Shown piece after piece: positions 1 to 7,948 of a stretch of 64,000 nt of DNA (position 1 is the stretch's first letter; each line of letters starts with the position of its first letter). The DNA is taken from positions 1-64,000 of the forward strand of contig CAVSMU010000006.1 in the NCBI GenBank assembly GCA_963729075.1. The letters are read 5' to 3'. Source of the DNA: WHSW01 sp963729075. Lineage in GTDB: Bacteria; Actinomycetota; Thermoleophilia; Solirubrobacterales; 70-9. The notes beneath the pieces were generated by a model. That model did not search any database, was not told the origin of the DNA, and worked only from the letters and a program-made list of their open reading frames with translations. A program made the translations under genes and the position numbers.

Positions 1-600
1 CTCCACCAGCGCCGCCGCGTCGCCCAGCCGCACCGCCTCGCCCAGCCGCTCGGCGAGGCCGAGCGCGAGGCCCTGGTTGCCCCCCGCGACGCTCGGCGCC
101 GGCTCGGTGTCGATGTGCGCCAGGCCGGCGAGGTCGGTGGCCGGGATGTCGTAGGCGGACGAGGCGGACGAGATCTCGGCGCGGGCCAGGATCGCCTCGC
201 GAGCGCCGGGCTCGATCTCGAGCGAGTCGAGCAGCTCGCGCACCGATCGGCGGCCATCGAGGGCCGCAACCCCCCGGTCGGCTGCGCGCACGGCGTCGGC
301 CAGCCCGGCCGCCGTGGTCCCGATCCCTCCGCGCGGCTCGCGGTCGCCGTAGCGCATCCCCTTATCCCAGAGCCCGAGGCCGAGCTCCTGCGCGAGCGCG
401 CGCACGGCGCTGTTGCCGGCGAGGACGAACTCCGCCCCCATCTCGATCACCGCTCCGTTCGGGAGAAGCCGCGACCACGTCCGCCCACCGACCCGCTCGC
501 GCGCCTCGACGACCTCGACCTCCGCGCCGCCGCGCGAGAGATCGTCGGCGGCGGCCAGCCCGGCGAGCCCGGCGCCGATGACCACGACCCGGCGGCTCAA
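1..600 (-). CDS. Flavin-containing amine oxidase (N-terminal part, cut by window edge)
   Basis: The reading frame runs off the left edge, so only the first 200 codons are visible. It starts at TTG (600-598), one base after the stop of the upstream ABC ATPase gene. The N-terminus VVVIGAGLAGLAAADDL is a Rossmann dinucleotide-binding motif. It is followed by an acidic residue in VEVVEARERVGGRTWS and by MGAEFV, the usual order in monoamine/polyamine oxidases. Such enzymes oxidise amines to aldehydes with release of H2O2. Its place as last gene of a TetR-potDBCA operon suggests it oxidises the imported polyamine or a related amine. The substrate is an inference; the C-terminal substrate domain lies outside the window. 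Confidence 0.85.
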   Translation of the reverse strand, partial: MSRRVVVIGAGLAGLAAADDLSRGGAEVEVVEARERVGGRTWSRLLPNGAVIEMGAEFVLAGNSAVRALAQELGLGLWDKGMRYGDREPRGGIGTTAAGLADAVRAADRGVAALDGRRSVRELLDSLEIEPGAREAILARAEISSASSAYDIPATDLAGLAHIDTEPAPSVAGGNQGLALGLAERLGEAVRLGDAAALVE

Positions 601-601
601 G

Positions 602-1672
602 TCAGCGAAGCACGAGGCAGTGCTCGGGATGCCAGCCGAGCTTCACGCTGCTGCCGGGCTCCCAGCGGTCGTCGGCGCTGGAGCGGTAGGTCGCCTGCTC
701 GAGCGCGACGACCCGATCTCCGTTGCCGAGCGAGACCGTGATCTGCGTGGAGACTCCGAGGTAGACGCGTGCCTCGACGGTGCCGTCGAGGCTCACCATC
801 CCCGCCTCGACGTCGTCGTCGACCGCGATCTTCTCCGGGCGCACCGAGAGGTTGACCGTGTCGCCGCGCGTGACCCCGTCGGGCAACGGGGCGTCGATGC
901 GCAGCCCGTTCGCGATCCGCACCTTGCCGCCGTCCTCGACCGTGCCCGTGATCAGGTTCGAGATCCCGATGAAGCCGGCGACGAACTCCTCGCTGGGGCG
1001 CTCGTAGACGTCCTCGGGCGCGCCGCACTGCATCACGCGCCCCTCGTGCATGACCGCGATCCGGTCCGACATCGAGAGCGCTTCCTCCTGGTCGTGGGTG
1101 ACGTAGACGAAGGTGATCCCGACCTCGCGCTGGATCTGCTTCAGCTCGACCTGCATCTGGCGGCGCAGCTTCAGGTCGAGCGCCCCGAGCGGCTCGTCGA
1201 GCAGCAGCACCTTCGGCCGGTTGACCAGCGCCCGCGCCAGCGCCACGCGCTGGCGCTGGCCACCGGAGAGCTCGTTCGTGCGCGCCCCGGCGCGCTCGGA
1301 GAGGTTGACGAGCTCGAGCGCCTCGGCGACGCGCCGCCCGACCTCTGCCTTGTCGACCTTGCGGCGCTTGAGGCCGAACGCGACGTTCTCGGAGACGTCG
1401 AGGTGGTCGAAGAGCGCGTAGCTCTGAAACACCATGTTGACGTCGCGCTTGTAGGGAGGGACGTTCTCGACCGGCTGGCCCTCGAGCAAAATGTGCCCTT
1501 CGGTGGGCACCTCGAACCCGGCGAGCATGCGCAGCGTCGTCGTCTTGCCACAGCCCGACGGGCCGAGCAGCGAGAAGAACTCGCCCTCGGCGATCTCCAG
1601 GCTGACCTGGTCGACCGCGACGTGCTCGCCGAAGCGCTTGGTCACGTTCTGGATTCCGATTGCCTCTGCCAT
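602..1672 (-). CDS. potA: Polyamine-type ABC transporter ATP-binding protein (PotA family)
   Basis: A 356-residue ABC ATPase. Walker A GPSGCGKT is at about residues 37-44, the Q-loop in VFQSYALF near 82, signature LSGGQRQ near 135-141, Walker B LLLDEP near 156-161, and the H-loop in VTHDQEE near 191-197. The last 110 residues form a TOBE-type regulatory region. The KRDVNMVFQSYALFDHLDV segment is typical of spermidine/putrescine importers. The start ATG at 1672 lies 9 bases after the stop of the upstream permease, and the AGGAGG-like sequence sits within that gene's end. It energises import by the two permeases encoded just upstream in the same operon. The exact substrate (putrescine, spermidine or another amine) cannot be read from sequence. 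Confidence 0.93.
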   Translation of the reverse strand: MAEAIGIQNVTKRFGEHVAVDQVSLEIAEGEFFSLLGPSGCGKTTTLRMLAGFEVPTEGHILLEGQPVENVPPYKRDVNMVFQSYALFDHLDVSENVAFGLKRRKVDKAEVGRRVAEALELVNLSERAGARTNELSGGQRQRVALARALVNRPKVLLLDEPLGALDLKLRRQMQVELKQIQREVGITFVYVTHDQEEALSMSDRIAVMHEGRVMQCGAPEDVYERPSEEFVAGFIGISNLITGTVEDGGKVRIANGLRIDAPLPDGVTRGDTVNLSVRPEKIAVDDDVEAGMVSLDGTVEARVYLGVSTQITVSLGNGDRVVALEQATYRSSADDRWEPGSSVKLGWHPEHCLVLR

Positions 1673-1680
1673 CGAGTTGC

Positions 1681-2508
1681 TTATCCCTCCTGTGCGGTGA
1701 GTACCTTGAACCCGCTCTCGCGGCGGCCGAACAGTCGCGGCAGGAGCACGGCGAGCGCGATCGCGGTCAACGACACGACCATCATCAGCGTCCCGATCGC
1801 GTTGATCGTCGGCGAGAGCCCGAACCGGATCGCGGACCAGATCCGGACCGGCAGCGGCTGCATGTCCTCCCCGGTGGTGAAGAACGAGAGCACGAAGTCG
1901 TCGAAGGAGAACGCGAATACGAGCAGCCCGGCCGCCAGCACCGCGGGCCAGAGCGCCGGCACGAGCACGAGGCGCACGGCCTGCCAGCGCGTGGCCCCGA
2001 GGTCCATCGCGGCATCCTCGACCTCCTGACTGATCGACGCCATCCGCGCGCGGACGACGATCGTCACGTACGAGATCGAGAAGGTGATGTGGGCGACGAC
2101 GATCGTCCAAAACGAGAGCGCGATCCCGACCTGGCTGAAGATCAGCAGCGCCGAGATCCCGGCGACGATCTCGGGCACGACCAAGGGCACCAGCATGAGG
2201 ATGTTGGCACCCGGCGCCCACCGGGCTCGCGAGCGCACGAGGCCGATCGCCAGCGCGGTCCCGATCACGGTCGCGGCGAGCATCGTCAGGAAGGCGATCT
2301 CCAGCGACATCAGCAGCGAGTCGCGCAGGGTCGGATCGTTGAAGAACTCCTCGTACCACTGCAGCGAGAAGCCGTCGAAGGTGTTCAGCGACTTGATCGA
2401 GTTGAACGAGAACAGGATCACGACGAAGATCGGCGCGAACAGGAACAGGTAGACCGCGATCGCGAACAGGCGCAGGAAGCGCGGCTTGTCGAACGGATGG
2501 GACTCCAT
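1681..2508 (-). CDS. potC: Polyamine-type ABC transporter permease (PotC family)
   Basis: A 275-residue inner-membrane permease with about six hydrophobic segments. The first is FAIAVYLFLFAPIFVVILF near residues 15-33. The cytoplasmic coupling loop EDAAMDLGATRWQAVRLVLVP is a classic EAA motif that docks on the ATPase. SFDDFVLSFF and the periplasmic LNTFDGFSLQWYEEFF are family-typical for PotC. It lies between the PotB-type permease upstream (17-bp gap) and the ATPase downstream (8-bp gap), so the four transport genes are one transcription unit. Confidence 0.93.
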   Translation of the reverse strand: MESHPFDKPRFLRLFAIAVYLFLFAPIFVVILFSFNSIKSLNTFDGFSLQWYEEFFNDPTLRDSLLMSLEIAFLTMLAATVIGTALAIGLVRSRARWAPGANILMLVPLVVPEIVAGISALLIFSQVGIALSFWTIVVAHITFSISYVTIVVRARMASISQEVEDAAMDLGATRWQAVRLVLVPALWPAVLAAGLLVFAFSFDDFVLSFFTTGEDMQPLPVRIWSAIRFGLSPTINAIGTLMMVVSLTAIALAVLLPRLFGRRESGFKVLTAQEG

Positions 2509-2525
2509 CTATCCGGCCACCGGTC

Positions 2526-3377
2526 TCAAATTGCAGCCCCCCTGACGTCGCGGGCCGCCGAGCGCAGGTAAGCGACCATCCAGATCGACAGGAACAGCAT
2601 CATGACCACGGTGAGCGCGGCGCCGAACGGCCAGTTGTTGGCGGCGAAGAACTGGTCCTGGATCAGGTTGCCGACCATGTAGGTGTCCGGCCCGCCGAGG
2701 AGTTGGGCGGCGACGAAGTCGCCGACCGCGGGGAGGAAGACGAGCACCGAGCCGGCGAGGATCCCCTGCTTGGTCTGCGGCAGGGTGACGTGGAGAAATG
2801 TCTGGAGCCGGGTGCCGTAGAGGTCCTTGCCGGCCTCGATCACCGACTTGTCGAGGCGCTCGAGCGACCCGTAGACGGGCAGGATCATGAACACGAGATA
2901 GCCATAGGTGAGCCCGCCGATCACCGCCCAAGGGGTGTTGATCATCTGGATCGGCACGTTGACGATCCCGAGGTCGACGATCGCGTTGTTGACCAGGCCC
3001 TCGTCGGCGAGCAGGGCCACCCAGGCGTAGGTGCGCACCAGGTAGTTGACGAAGAACGGCAGCACCAGCAAGACGATCAGAACGTTGCGATAGCGGCCGC
3101 CGAAGCGGGCGATGTAGTAGGCGACCGGATAGCCGATCAACAGGCAGAGAACGGTGGTCGCCAGCGCGAACCCCACCGACCGGAGCAGGACCGGGAAGTA
3201 GGTGGGATCGAACGCGTCGGCGTAGTTGTCGAAGTCGGTCGCGTAGACGGCCCGGCCGAGGTCGTCGACGTAGCCGAACGAGAGAGCGAGTACGAAGACG
3301 AGCGGAACCAGGAACAGGAGCAGCAGCCAGGCCGCTCCCGGGATCAGGAACCGGTTCCAGAAGCCTCCGGCGGTCAC
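2526..3377 (-). CDS. potB: Polyamine-type ABC transporter permease (PotB family)
   Basis: A 283-residue permease with six predicted membrane spans. The first span is IPGAAWLLLLFLVPLVFVLAL near residues 12-32, and the EAA-type loop IEAGKDLYGTRLQTFLHVTLP follows mid-protein. The sequence PAVGDFVAAQLLGGPDTYMVG is characteristic of PotB proteins. The start is GTG at 3377, 16 bp after the binding-protein gene. It pairs with the PotC-type protein encoded next to form the channel. Unlike the second polyamine permease in this window at 30047, it is uninterrupted. Confidence 0.93.
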   Translation of the reverse strand: MTAGGFWNRFLIPGAAWLLLLFLVPLVFVLALSFGYVDDLGRAVYATDFDNYADAFDPTYFPVLLRSVGFALATTVLCLLIGYPVAYYIARFGGRYRNVLIVLLVLPFFVNYLVRTYAWVALLADEGLVNNAIVDLGIVNVPIQMINTPWAVIGGLTYGYLVFMILPVYGSLERLDKSVIEAGKDLYGTRLQTFLHVTLPQTKQGILAGSVLVFLPAVGDFVAAQLLGGPDTYMVGNLIQDQFFAANNWPFGAALTVVMMLFLSIWMVAYLRSAARDVRGAAI

Positions 3378-3393
3378 CGGCGCTTGGTTCCCA

Positions 3394-4500
3394 TCAGCCC
3401 GCCTTCACCTCGGTGAAGGTCTGGGTCCACAGCTGACGGGCCTCGGCGTCGTCGAGCCTGTACTCGAGCGCGCTGTCCGCGAGCGCCTCGAGGTCGACGT
3501 CGATCGACGGCGCCTCCTTGACCAGCTCCGCGAACTGCTGCTTGGCGCCCTCGACCGGCTGCGGGTAGCCGTTCCAGCGCACGTTCCGGGCCGAGTTCTC
3601 CGGATCGATGATCCAGTCCATGAACAGCATCGCCGTGCCGGGGCTCCTCGCGGTGATCGGGATCGACATCAGGTCGGTGCCGACGGGGACGCCCTCCTTG
3701 CAGGTCTCGTACTGGTAGAGCTCGGGCTCGTCGACCTGGTTGCGGACGTTGACGATGTCGCCGTTCCAGGCCTGGTGCATGACCGCGGAGCCGGTGACCA
3801 GGTTCTGGACGCTGTTGGTGGAGAAGCCGCGCGCGTTCTCCTTCTGCTGCAACAGGGTCTGCTTCGACGTCTCGAGCTCGTCGGGATTGGGCGTATTGAG
3901 GTCGAAGCCGTTGATCAGGTTGGCCTCGCCGATCGCCTCCTGGAAGTCGTCGAGGATGAACATCCGCCCCGCGGCATCGGGGTTGAGGAGGTCGTTCCAC
4001 GAGCCCTGCATCCCCGAGACCTCGTCGGTGCGCCAGGCGATTCCGGTGGTGTAGTAGGTGTACGGGATCCCGAGCTCGTTGTTCGGGTCCCACCAGGGGC
4101 TGTCGTAAAACGGCGAGATGTTGTCGTTGTTCTTCAGCAGCGAGCGGTCGAAGCGCGCCAGCAGACCCTCTTTGTTGAGCCGGTAGACGTACTCGGTGCT
4201 GGGCCAGATCAGGTCGTAGCTCGCGCCGCTGCGCAGCTTGATCACCATCGCCTCGAGGTTGTCGAAGTTGACCTCGTTGACCTCGACCCCGTACTTCTCG
4301 CCGAACTCCTTCTTCAGCGCCGGGTCCATGTACTGGGCCCAGTTGTAGAGCAGCAGGTCGCCGTCGACCTCGGGCTTGATGATCCGCCCCTCGGCCGAGC
4401 GGTCGACCTGGCGCTCGACCGTGCACCCGGAGAGGCCGTAGGCGGCCAGCGCCATGCCCGCGCCGGCCTGGAGCAGCTGTCGGCGGGAGAGGTCGGTCAC
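3394..4500 (-). CDS. potD: Polyamine-type ABC transporter substrate-binding lipoprotein (PotD family)
   Basis: A 368-residue periplasmic-binding-type protein. I chose GTG at 4500 because it overlaps the TetR stop as GTGA. A longer in-frame reading upstream would run through the regulator gene. The N-terminus SRRQLLQAG is a twin-arginine signal followed by a lipobox LSGC at residues 23-26, so it is probably a Tat-exported lipoprotein. LLLYNWAQYMDPALKKEF opens the mature domain like PotD/PotF proteins, and VNFDNLEAMVIKLRSG fits ligand-lobe architecture. It delivers amine substrate to the PotBC permease pair encoded downstream. Confidence 0.92.
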   Translation of the reverse strand: MTDLSRRQLLQAGAGMALAAYGLSGCTVERQVDRSAEGRIIKPEVDGDLLLYNWAQYMDPALKKEFGEKYGVEVNEVNFDNLEAMVIKLRSGASYDLIWPSTEYVYRLNKEGLLARFDRSLLKNNDNISPFYDSPWWDPNNELGIPYTYYTTGIAWRTDEVSGMQGSWNDLLNPDAAGRMFILDDFQEAIGEANLINGFDLNTPNPDELETSKQTLLQQKENARGFSTNSVQNLVTGSAVMHQAWNGDIVNVRNQVDEPELYQYETCKEGVPVGTDLMSIPITARSPGTAMLFMDWIIDPENSARNVRWNGYPQPVEGAKQQFAELVKEAPSIDVDLEALADSALEYRLDDAEARQLWTQTFTEVKAG

Positions 4501-5111
4501 GCCACCAGCTCCTCGGTGCGGGCTTCGAGCTCGGTGGTGAGCACCCGTTCGGCCACCTCGACGCAAGTCTCCCGCATCAGCGACTGCGAGACGAGCCGGT
4601 CGCCGAGCGCGACCTGCACCGCGAGCCCGTCGATCAGCGCCGCAAGCTCGAGCGCCGCGCGATCGGGGTCGGCGTCGGCGAACACGCCGGCCTCGACGCC
4701 GTCCGAAATGATCGTCGCGATCTGCGCGCGCCAGCGGTCGTCGAGGCGCTGACGCGCCTCGCGCAGGCGCTCGTCGCGCAGCGCGCGCGTCCACAGCTCC
4801 ACCCAGAGGACCCAGTCCTCACCGGAGACCGACGCGTCGATCAACGCGAGGAGCCGGTCGCGAGGGTCCGCGAGCGCCGCGAGCCGCTCGGAGAAGCGCT
4901 CGTAGAAGGCGTCCTCGGCGAACGTCAGCGCCTCGCCGAGCAACTCGTCGCGCGAGTCGAACCAGTAGAGGACGGCGGGTGGGCTGGTCCCGGCGCGCTC
5001 GGCGACGTCCGCGATCCGGGTGCCCTCGACGCCGCGCTCGGAGATCACCTCGGCGGCGGCACCCAGCAGCTGCGGCTTTCGGATGTGGTCGATCTGTGGG
5101 CGGGGGCTCAT
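4497..5111 (-). CDS. TetR-family transcriptional regulator of the polyamine operon
   Basis: A 204-residue regulator. The N-terminal helix-turn-helix covers about residues 12-56 (RIADVAERAGTSPPAVLYWF). The C-terminal region contains VLWVELWTRALRDERLR, resembling the BetI-like TetR_C ligand domain. It has a strong AGGAGG ribosome site before ATG 5111, and its stop overlaps the GTG of the binding-protein gene, so it is the first gene of the importer operon. It probably represses its own operon in response to an amine or aldehyde. Candidate operators are the palindrome at 5159-5172 and the shared site at 5260-5275. The TetR at 7132-7731 has the same C-terminal signature and may be a paralogue. 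Confidence 0.9.
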   Translation of the reverse strand: MSPRPQIDHIRKPQLLGAAAEVISERGVEGTRIADVAERAGTSPPAVLYWFDSRDELLGEALTFAEDAFYERFSERLAALADPRDRLLALIDASVSGEDWVLWVELWTRALRDERLREARQRLDDRWRAQIATIISDGVEAGVFADADPDRAALELAALIDGLAVQVALGDRLVSQSLMRETCVEVAERVLTTELEARTEELVA

Positions 5112-5158
5112 GCCCGCTCGCTCTCCTCCTGCCGGGCCGGAGGCCTCGGCGTCAAACC

Positions 5159-5172
5159 TGAACGGCGGTTCA
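5159..5172. promoter_or_regulatory. Inverted repeat TGAAC-GGCG-GTTCA upstream of the TetR operon
   Basis: A perfect 5-bp inverted repeat with a 4-bp spacer, 48-61 bp before the TetR start codon. Position and form suit an autoregulatory operator, but a 10-bp palindrome is short and no experimental link exists. Confidence 0.35.
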
Positions 5173-5259
5173 AGCTATCACCGGATCGCGACGGTCGCAA
5201 CAAAGGTTTAGTGACGTTTTATGCGTGGGGGACGTTGATCACACGCCTGTCTGGTGCTC

Positions 5260-5275
5260 TTGACTACAAGATCGA
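5260..5275. promoter_or_regulatory. Shared operator-like site A (CTTGTAGTCAA core)
   Basis: TTGACTACAAGATCGA; the reverse complement is TCGATCTTGTAGTCAA. It lies 43 bp before the amidohydrolase start and 149 bp before the divergent TetR start. The 11-base core CTTGTAGTCAA recurs exactly at 16172-16183 and with one change at 10282-10293. Most of the remaining gap 5112-5317 is relatively AT-rich promoter DNA with no ORF. Confidence 0.6.
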
Positions 5276-5317
5276 TAGAGTCGGCGCGCCGTTGGGAGCG
5301 ACGAAGGGAGCGTTGAA

Positions 5318-7123
5318 ATGCGGGCGTCGAACGGGACAGCCGAAGGGGCGCTGACGCGCCGCGCCTTCGTCAGGGGAGGCGCCGCCGCGGCGGCAGGACT
5401 GGCGCTGGGCGCGCCGCGGTTGGCGGCGGCGCGCCGCGGGGCAGCAGCAGATTTGGTACTGCGCAACGGCCGCGTCCACACCCTCGCGGGCGCGCGCCAG
5501 CAGGCGGTGGCGATCGCCGACGGCAGGATCGCCTACGTCGGCTCCAACGCCGGCGCCGACGCGCTCGCCGGCGCCGGCACCGAGGTGATCGACCTCGGTG
5601 GGCGGATGGTGATGCCCGGGATCCACGACGGGCACATGCACCCGTTGTCCGGCGGTCTCGTGCTGACCGCGCCGACCCTCAACTACCGCCAGCTCAACCT
5701 GAAGGAGTTCGTCGCGGCGATCCGCAAGCTCCTCGCCCGCACGAGCGAAGAGGAGCCCGACGGCTGGCTTTCGGTCGACCTCTGGGACGCGACCGCGATG
5801 GACAAGCTGCCGACCAAGGAGGATCTCGACAAGCTCGAGACGTCGCGGCCGATCATCGTCTTCGCGCTCGACGGACACATCGCACTCGCCAACTCGCGGG
5901 CGCTCGCGATCGGCGGCGTCGACGCGAGCACACCGGACCCGCCCGGGGGCGAGATCCGCCGCGGGCCGAACGGCGAGCCGACCGGGATCCTGCTCGACAA
6001 CGCGATCGGCCTCGTCGCCGACAAGGTCCCGCCGCTCACAACCGAACAGAACGCGCGTGCCCTCGCGGCCGCCTACGCACAGATGGCCAAGCAGGGCATC
6101 ACCTCGTACCTGGAGGCATCCGGGGGCGAGGAGGAGCTGGCCGCGATGGCCCTGCTCAGCGACCAGGGAGCGCTTACGGTGCGGCCGTCGGTCGCCGTCT
6201 ACGGCGACTCCGAGCTCGCCACCGACCCTGCCGCGCTGCTCGCGCACGTGGAGCAGATGCGCGCGACCTACGGTCGGCCCGATGTGACGATCGGAACCGT
6301 GAAGCTGTTCTTCGACGGCGTGATCGAGTACCCGACCCAGACCGCGGCTCTGCTGAAGCCGTACCGGGTCAACAAGGGCACCGAGCGCGATCCCAAGTTC
6401 GTCCCCGGCAAGAGCAGGGGCCCGACCTACTTCCCGCCCCGGGTCGCGAAGGCCGCGATCGCGGCGCTCGACGCGGCCGGGTGGCAGGTCCACGTGCACG
6501 CGATCGGCGACCGCGCGGTGCGTTCGGCGCTCGACGCGTTCGAGCACGCGCGCGACGTCAACGGACAGGCGGACAACCGCCACACGATCACGCACCTCGA
6601 GCTCGTCAACCCAAAGGACTTCGCCCGGTTCGCGAAGCTCGGGGTGCTCGCGAGCATGCAGATGCAATGGGCCGAGCGCGACAGCTACACGGTCGATCGG
6701 CTGAGGCCGTACATCGGGACCAAGCGGTGGCGCAACACCTATCCGGCCGGCAGCCTGCGCCGCGCCGGGGCGACCCTGTGCGGTGGCAGCGACTGGCCGG
6801 TCGATCCGCTGCTCCCCTTCCGCCAGATCGAGATGGGGGTCAACCGGACCGCGGACGAGGTCTACGTGGGCGACCCCGAGCCGCTGTTCGCCCACGAGGG
6901 TCTGAAGCTGCGCGAGTCGATCGTGATGCACACCCGAAACAGCGCCTTCCAGCTCCATCAGGAGGGAACGAGCGGGCGGATCGTCGAGGGCCTCGCAGCC
7001 GACCTCGCGGTGCTCGACCGCGATCTGCTGCGCGTGCCGCTGAAGCGCGTCTCGAAGACCAAGGTCGAGCTGACCCTGCTGGGCGGCAGGGTGGTCCACC
7101 GCGGCGGCGGGCTCGCCGCCTGA
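5318..7123 (+). CDS. Tat-exported amidohydrolase, YtcJ-like (Amidohydro_3)
   Basis: A 601-residue metal-dependent hydrolase. The N-terminus has a twin-arginine signal (TRRAFVRGG near residues 13-21) followed by an Ala-rich hydrophobic stretch, so it is probably exported folded. DLVLRNGRVHTLAG begins the amidohydrolase beta-sandwich. GIHDGHMHP near residue 105 is the HxH metal site. VHVHAIGDRAVR supplies a later His, and GGSDWPVDPLLPF supplies the catalytic Asp. The C-terminal GRIVEGLAADLAVLD returns to the sandwich domain. The family acts on amides, imides and cyclic compounds, and the substrate here is unknown. It is divergent from the TetR-pot operon across operator-like site A. Confidence 0.88.
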   Translation: MRASNGTAEGALTRRAFVRGGAAAAAGLALGAPRLAAARRGAAADLVLRNGRVHTLAGARQQAVAIADGRIAYVGSNAGADALAGAGTEVIDLGGRMVMPGIHDGHMHPLSGGLVLTAPTLNYRQLNLKEFVAAIRKLLARTSEEEPDGWLSVDLWDATAMDKLPTKEDLDKLETSRPIIVFALDGHIALANSRALAIGGVDASTPDPPGGEIRRGPNGEPTGILLDNAIGLVADKVPPLTTEQNARALAAAYAQMAKQGITSYLEASGGEEELAAMALLSDQGALTVRPSVAVYGDSELATDPAALLAHVEQMRATYGRPDVTIGTVKLFFDGVIEYPTQTAALLKPYRVNKGTERDPKFVPGKSRGPTYFPPRVAKAAIAALDAAGWQVHVHAIGDRAVRSALDAFEHARDVNGQADNRHTITHLELVNPKDFARFAKLGVLASMQMQWAERDSYTVDRLRPYIGTKRWRNTYPAGSLRRAGATLCGGSDWPVDPLLPFRQIEMGVNRTADEVYVGDPEPLFAHEGLKLRESIVMHTRNSAFQLHQEGTSGRIVEGLAADLAVLDRDLLRVPLKRVSKTKVELTLLGGRVVHRGGGLAA

Positions 7124-7131
7124 GCGCCGGC

Positions 7132-7731
7132 TCAGCCGAGGGCGCCGTGCTCGAGGCCGAGCTCGTCGGCGAGCAGCGCCGCGATCTCGCGCCGGGCGCG
7201 CTCCGTGTCCACCTGCGGGTCGCGCAGGAGCGCTCGAACCCCGAAACCGTCGGCGAACGCCATCGTCCGCTCAGCGAGGGAATCGGGGTCGGCGGCCGCG
7301 AACTCGCCGCTCTCGATTCCGGCCCGGATCGCCTCCGCGACCCAGTCGCGGTAGCGCTCATACAGCTGCGCGGCCACCGGGCGCAGGGCCGGGTCCCGTG
7401 CCGCCCGCAGCCACAGCTCGACCCAGAGCACCCACTCGCGCTCCTGCAGCCCGGGCAGCGGCAGGCACTCGTCGATCATCCGGGCGAGGCCGGCGGTCGC
7501 ACTCGCGTCCGCCTCGTGCTTGCCGCCGAAGCGGTCGTCCGCGACCCGGTCGAACGAGTGCAGCAACGCCTGCTCGAGCAGCTCCTCACGGGTCGAGAAG
7601 TAGTGGTGCACCAGGGCGGTCGAGGCGCCGGCACGGTTCGCCACCCGGGCGATCCGGACGTCGTCGATGCCATCCGAGGCGATCAGGTCGCACGCGGCCT
7701 CGAGAATCCGCTCGCGCGTGCCGGTGGCCAC
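7132..7731 (-). CDS. TetR-family transcriptional regulator
   Basis: A 199-residue regulator if it starts at GTG 7731, which places TRERILEAACDLIASDG immediately at the first helix as usual. The frame stays open to a TTG at 7794. The helix-turn-helix is RIARVANRAGASTALVHHYF. The C-terminal domain carries WVLWVELWLRAARDPALRP, strikingly like the WVLWVELWTRALRDERLR of the TetR at 4497. The two may be paralogues that sense related ligands. It is convergent with the amidohydrolase and lies upstream of the Rieske pair, whose promoter contains site B, so it is one of two candidates for the factor that reads the CTTGTAGTCAA sites. Confidence 0.88.
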   Translation of the reverse strand: MATGTRERILEAACDLIASDGIDDVRIARVANRAGASTALVHHYFSTREELLEQALLHSFDRVADDRFGGKHEADASATAGLARMIDECLPLPGLQEREWVLWVELWLRAARDPALRPVAAQLYERYRDWVAEAIRAGIESGEFAAADPDSLAERTMAFADGFGVRALLRDPQVDTERARREIAALLADELGLEHGALG

Positions 7732-7834
7732 GCTGCGAGCGTAACGGCGCGATCGGCCGCCTCTGACCTTGCGGTCCGTGCGAGTCTCGTTCAACGCCCG
7801 CGCCCGCCGCGGCCGCCGCGCCCGCCCCGGCTCG

Positions 7835-7948
7835 GAGACAGGCGCCTCAACGGCGGCGCGCCTCGGCTTCGCCCTGTCGGGCTCCGCCTCAGAGACAGGC
7901 GCCTCAACGGCGGCGCGCCTCGGCTTCGCCCTGTCGGGCTCCGCCTCA
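7835..7948. repeat. Perfect 57-bp tandem duplication
   Basis: Two identical 57-bp units lie head to tail at 7835-7891 and 7892-7948. Each unit can pair GACAGG near its start with CCTGTC later in the unit, giving a hairpin. The last bases of unit 2 contain the stop codon of the Rieske gene (7946-7948). The rest of the gap to the TetR gene (7732-7834) shows nothing recognisable. Confidence 0.9.
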
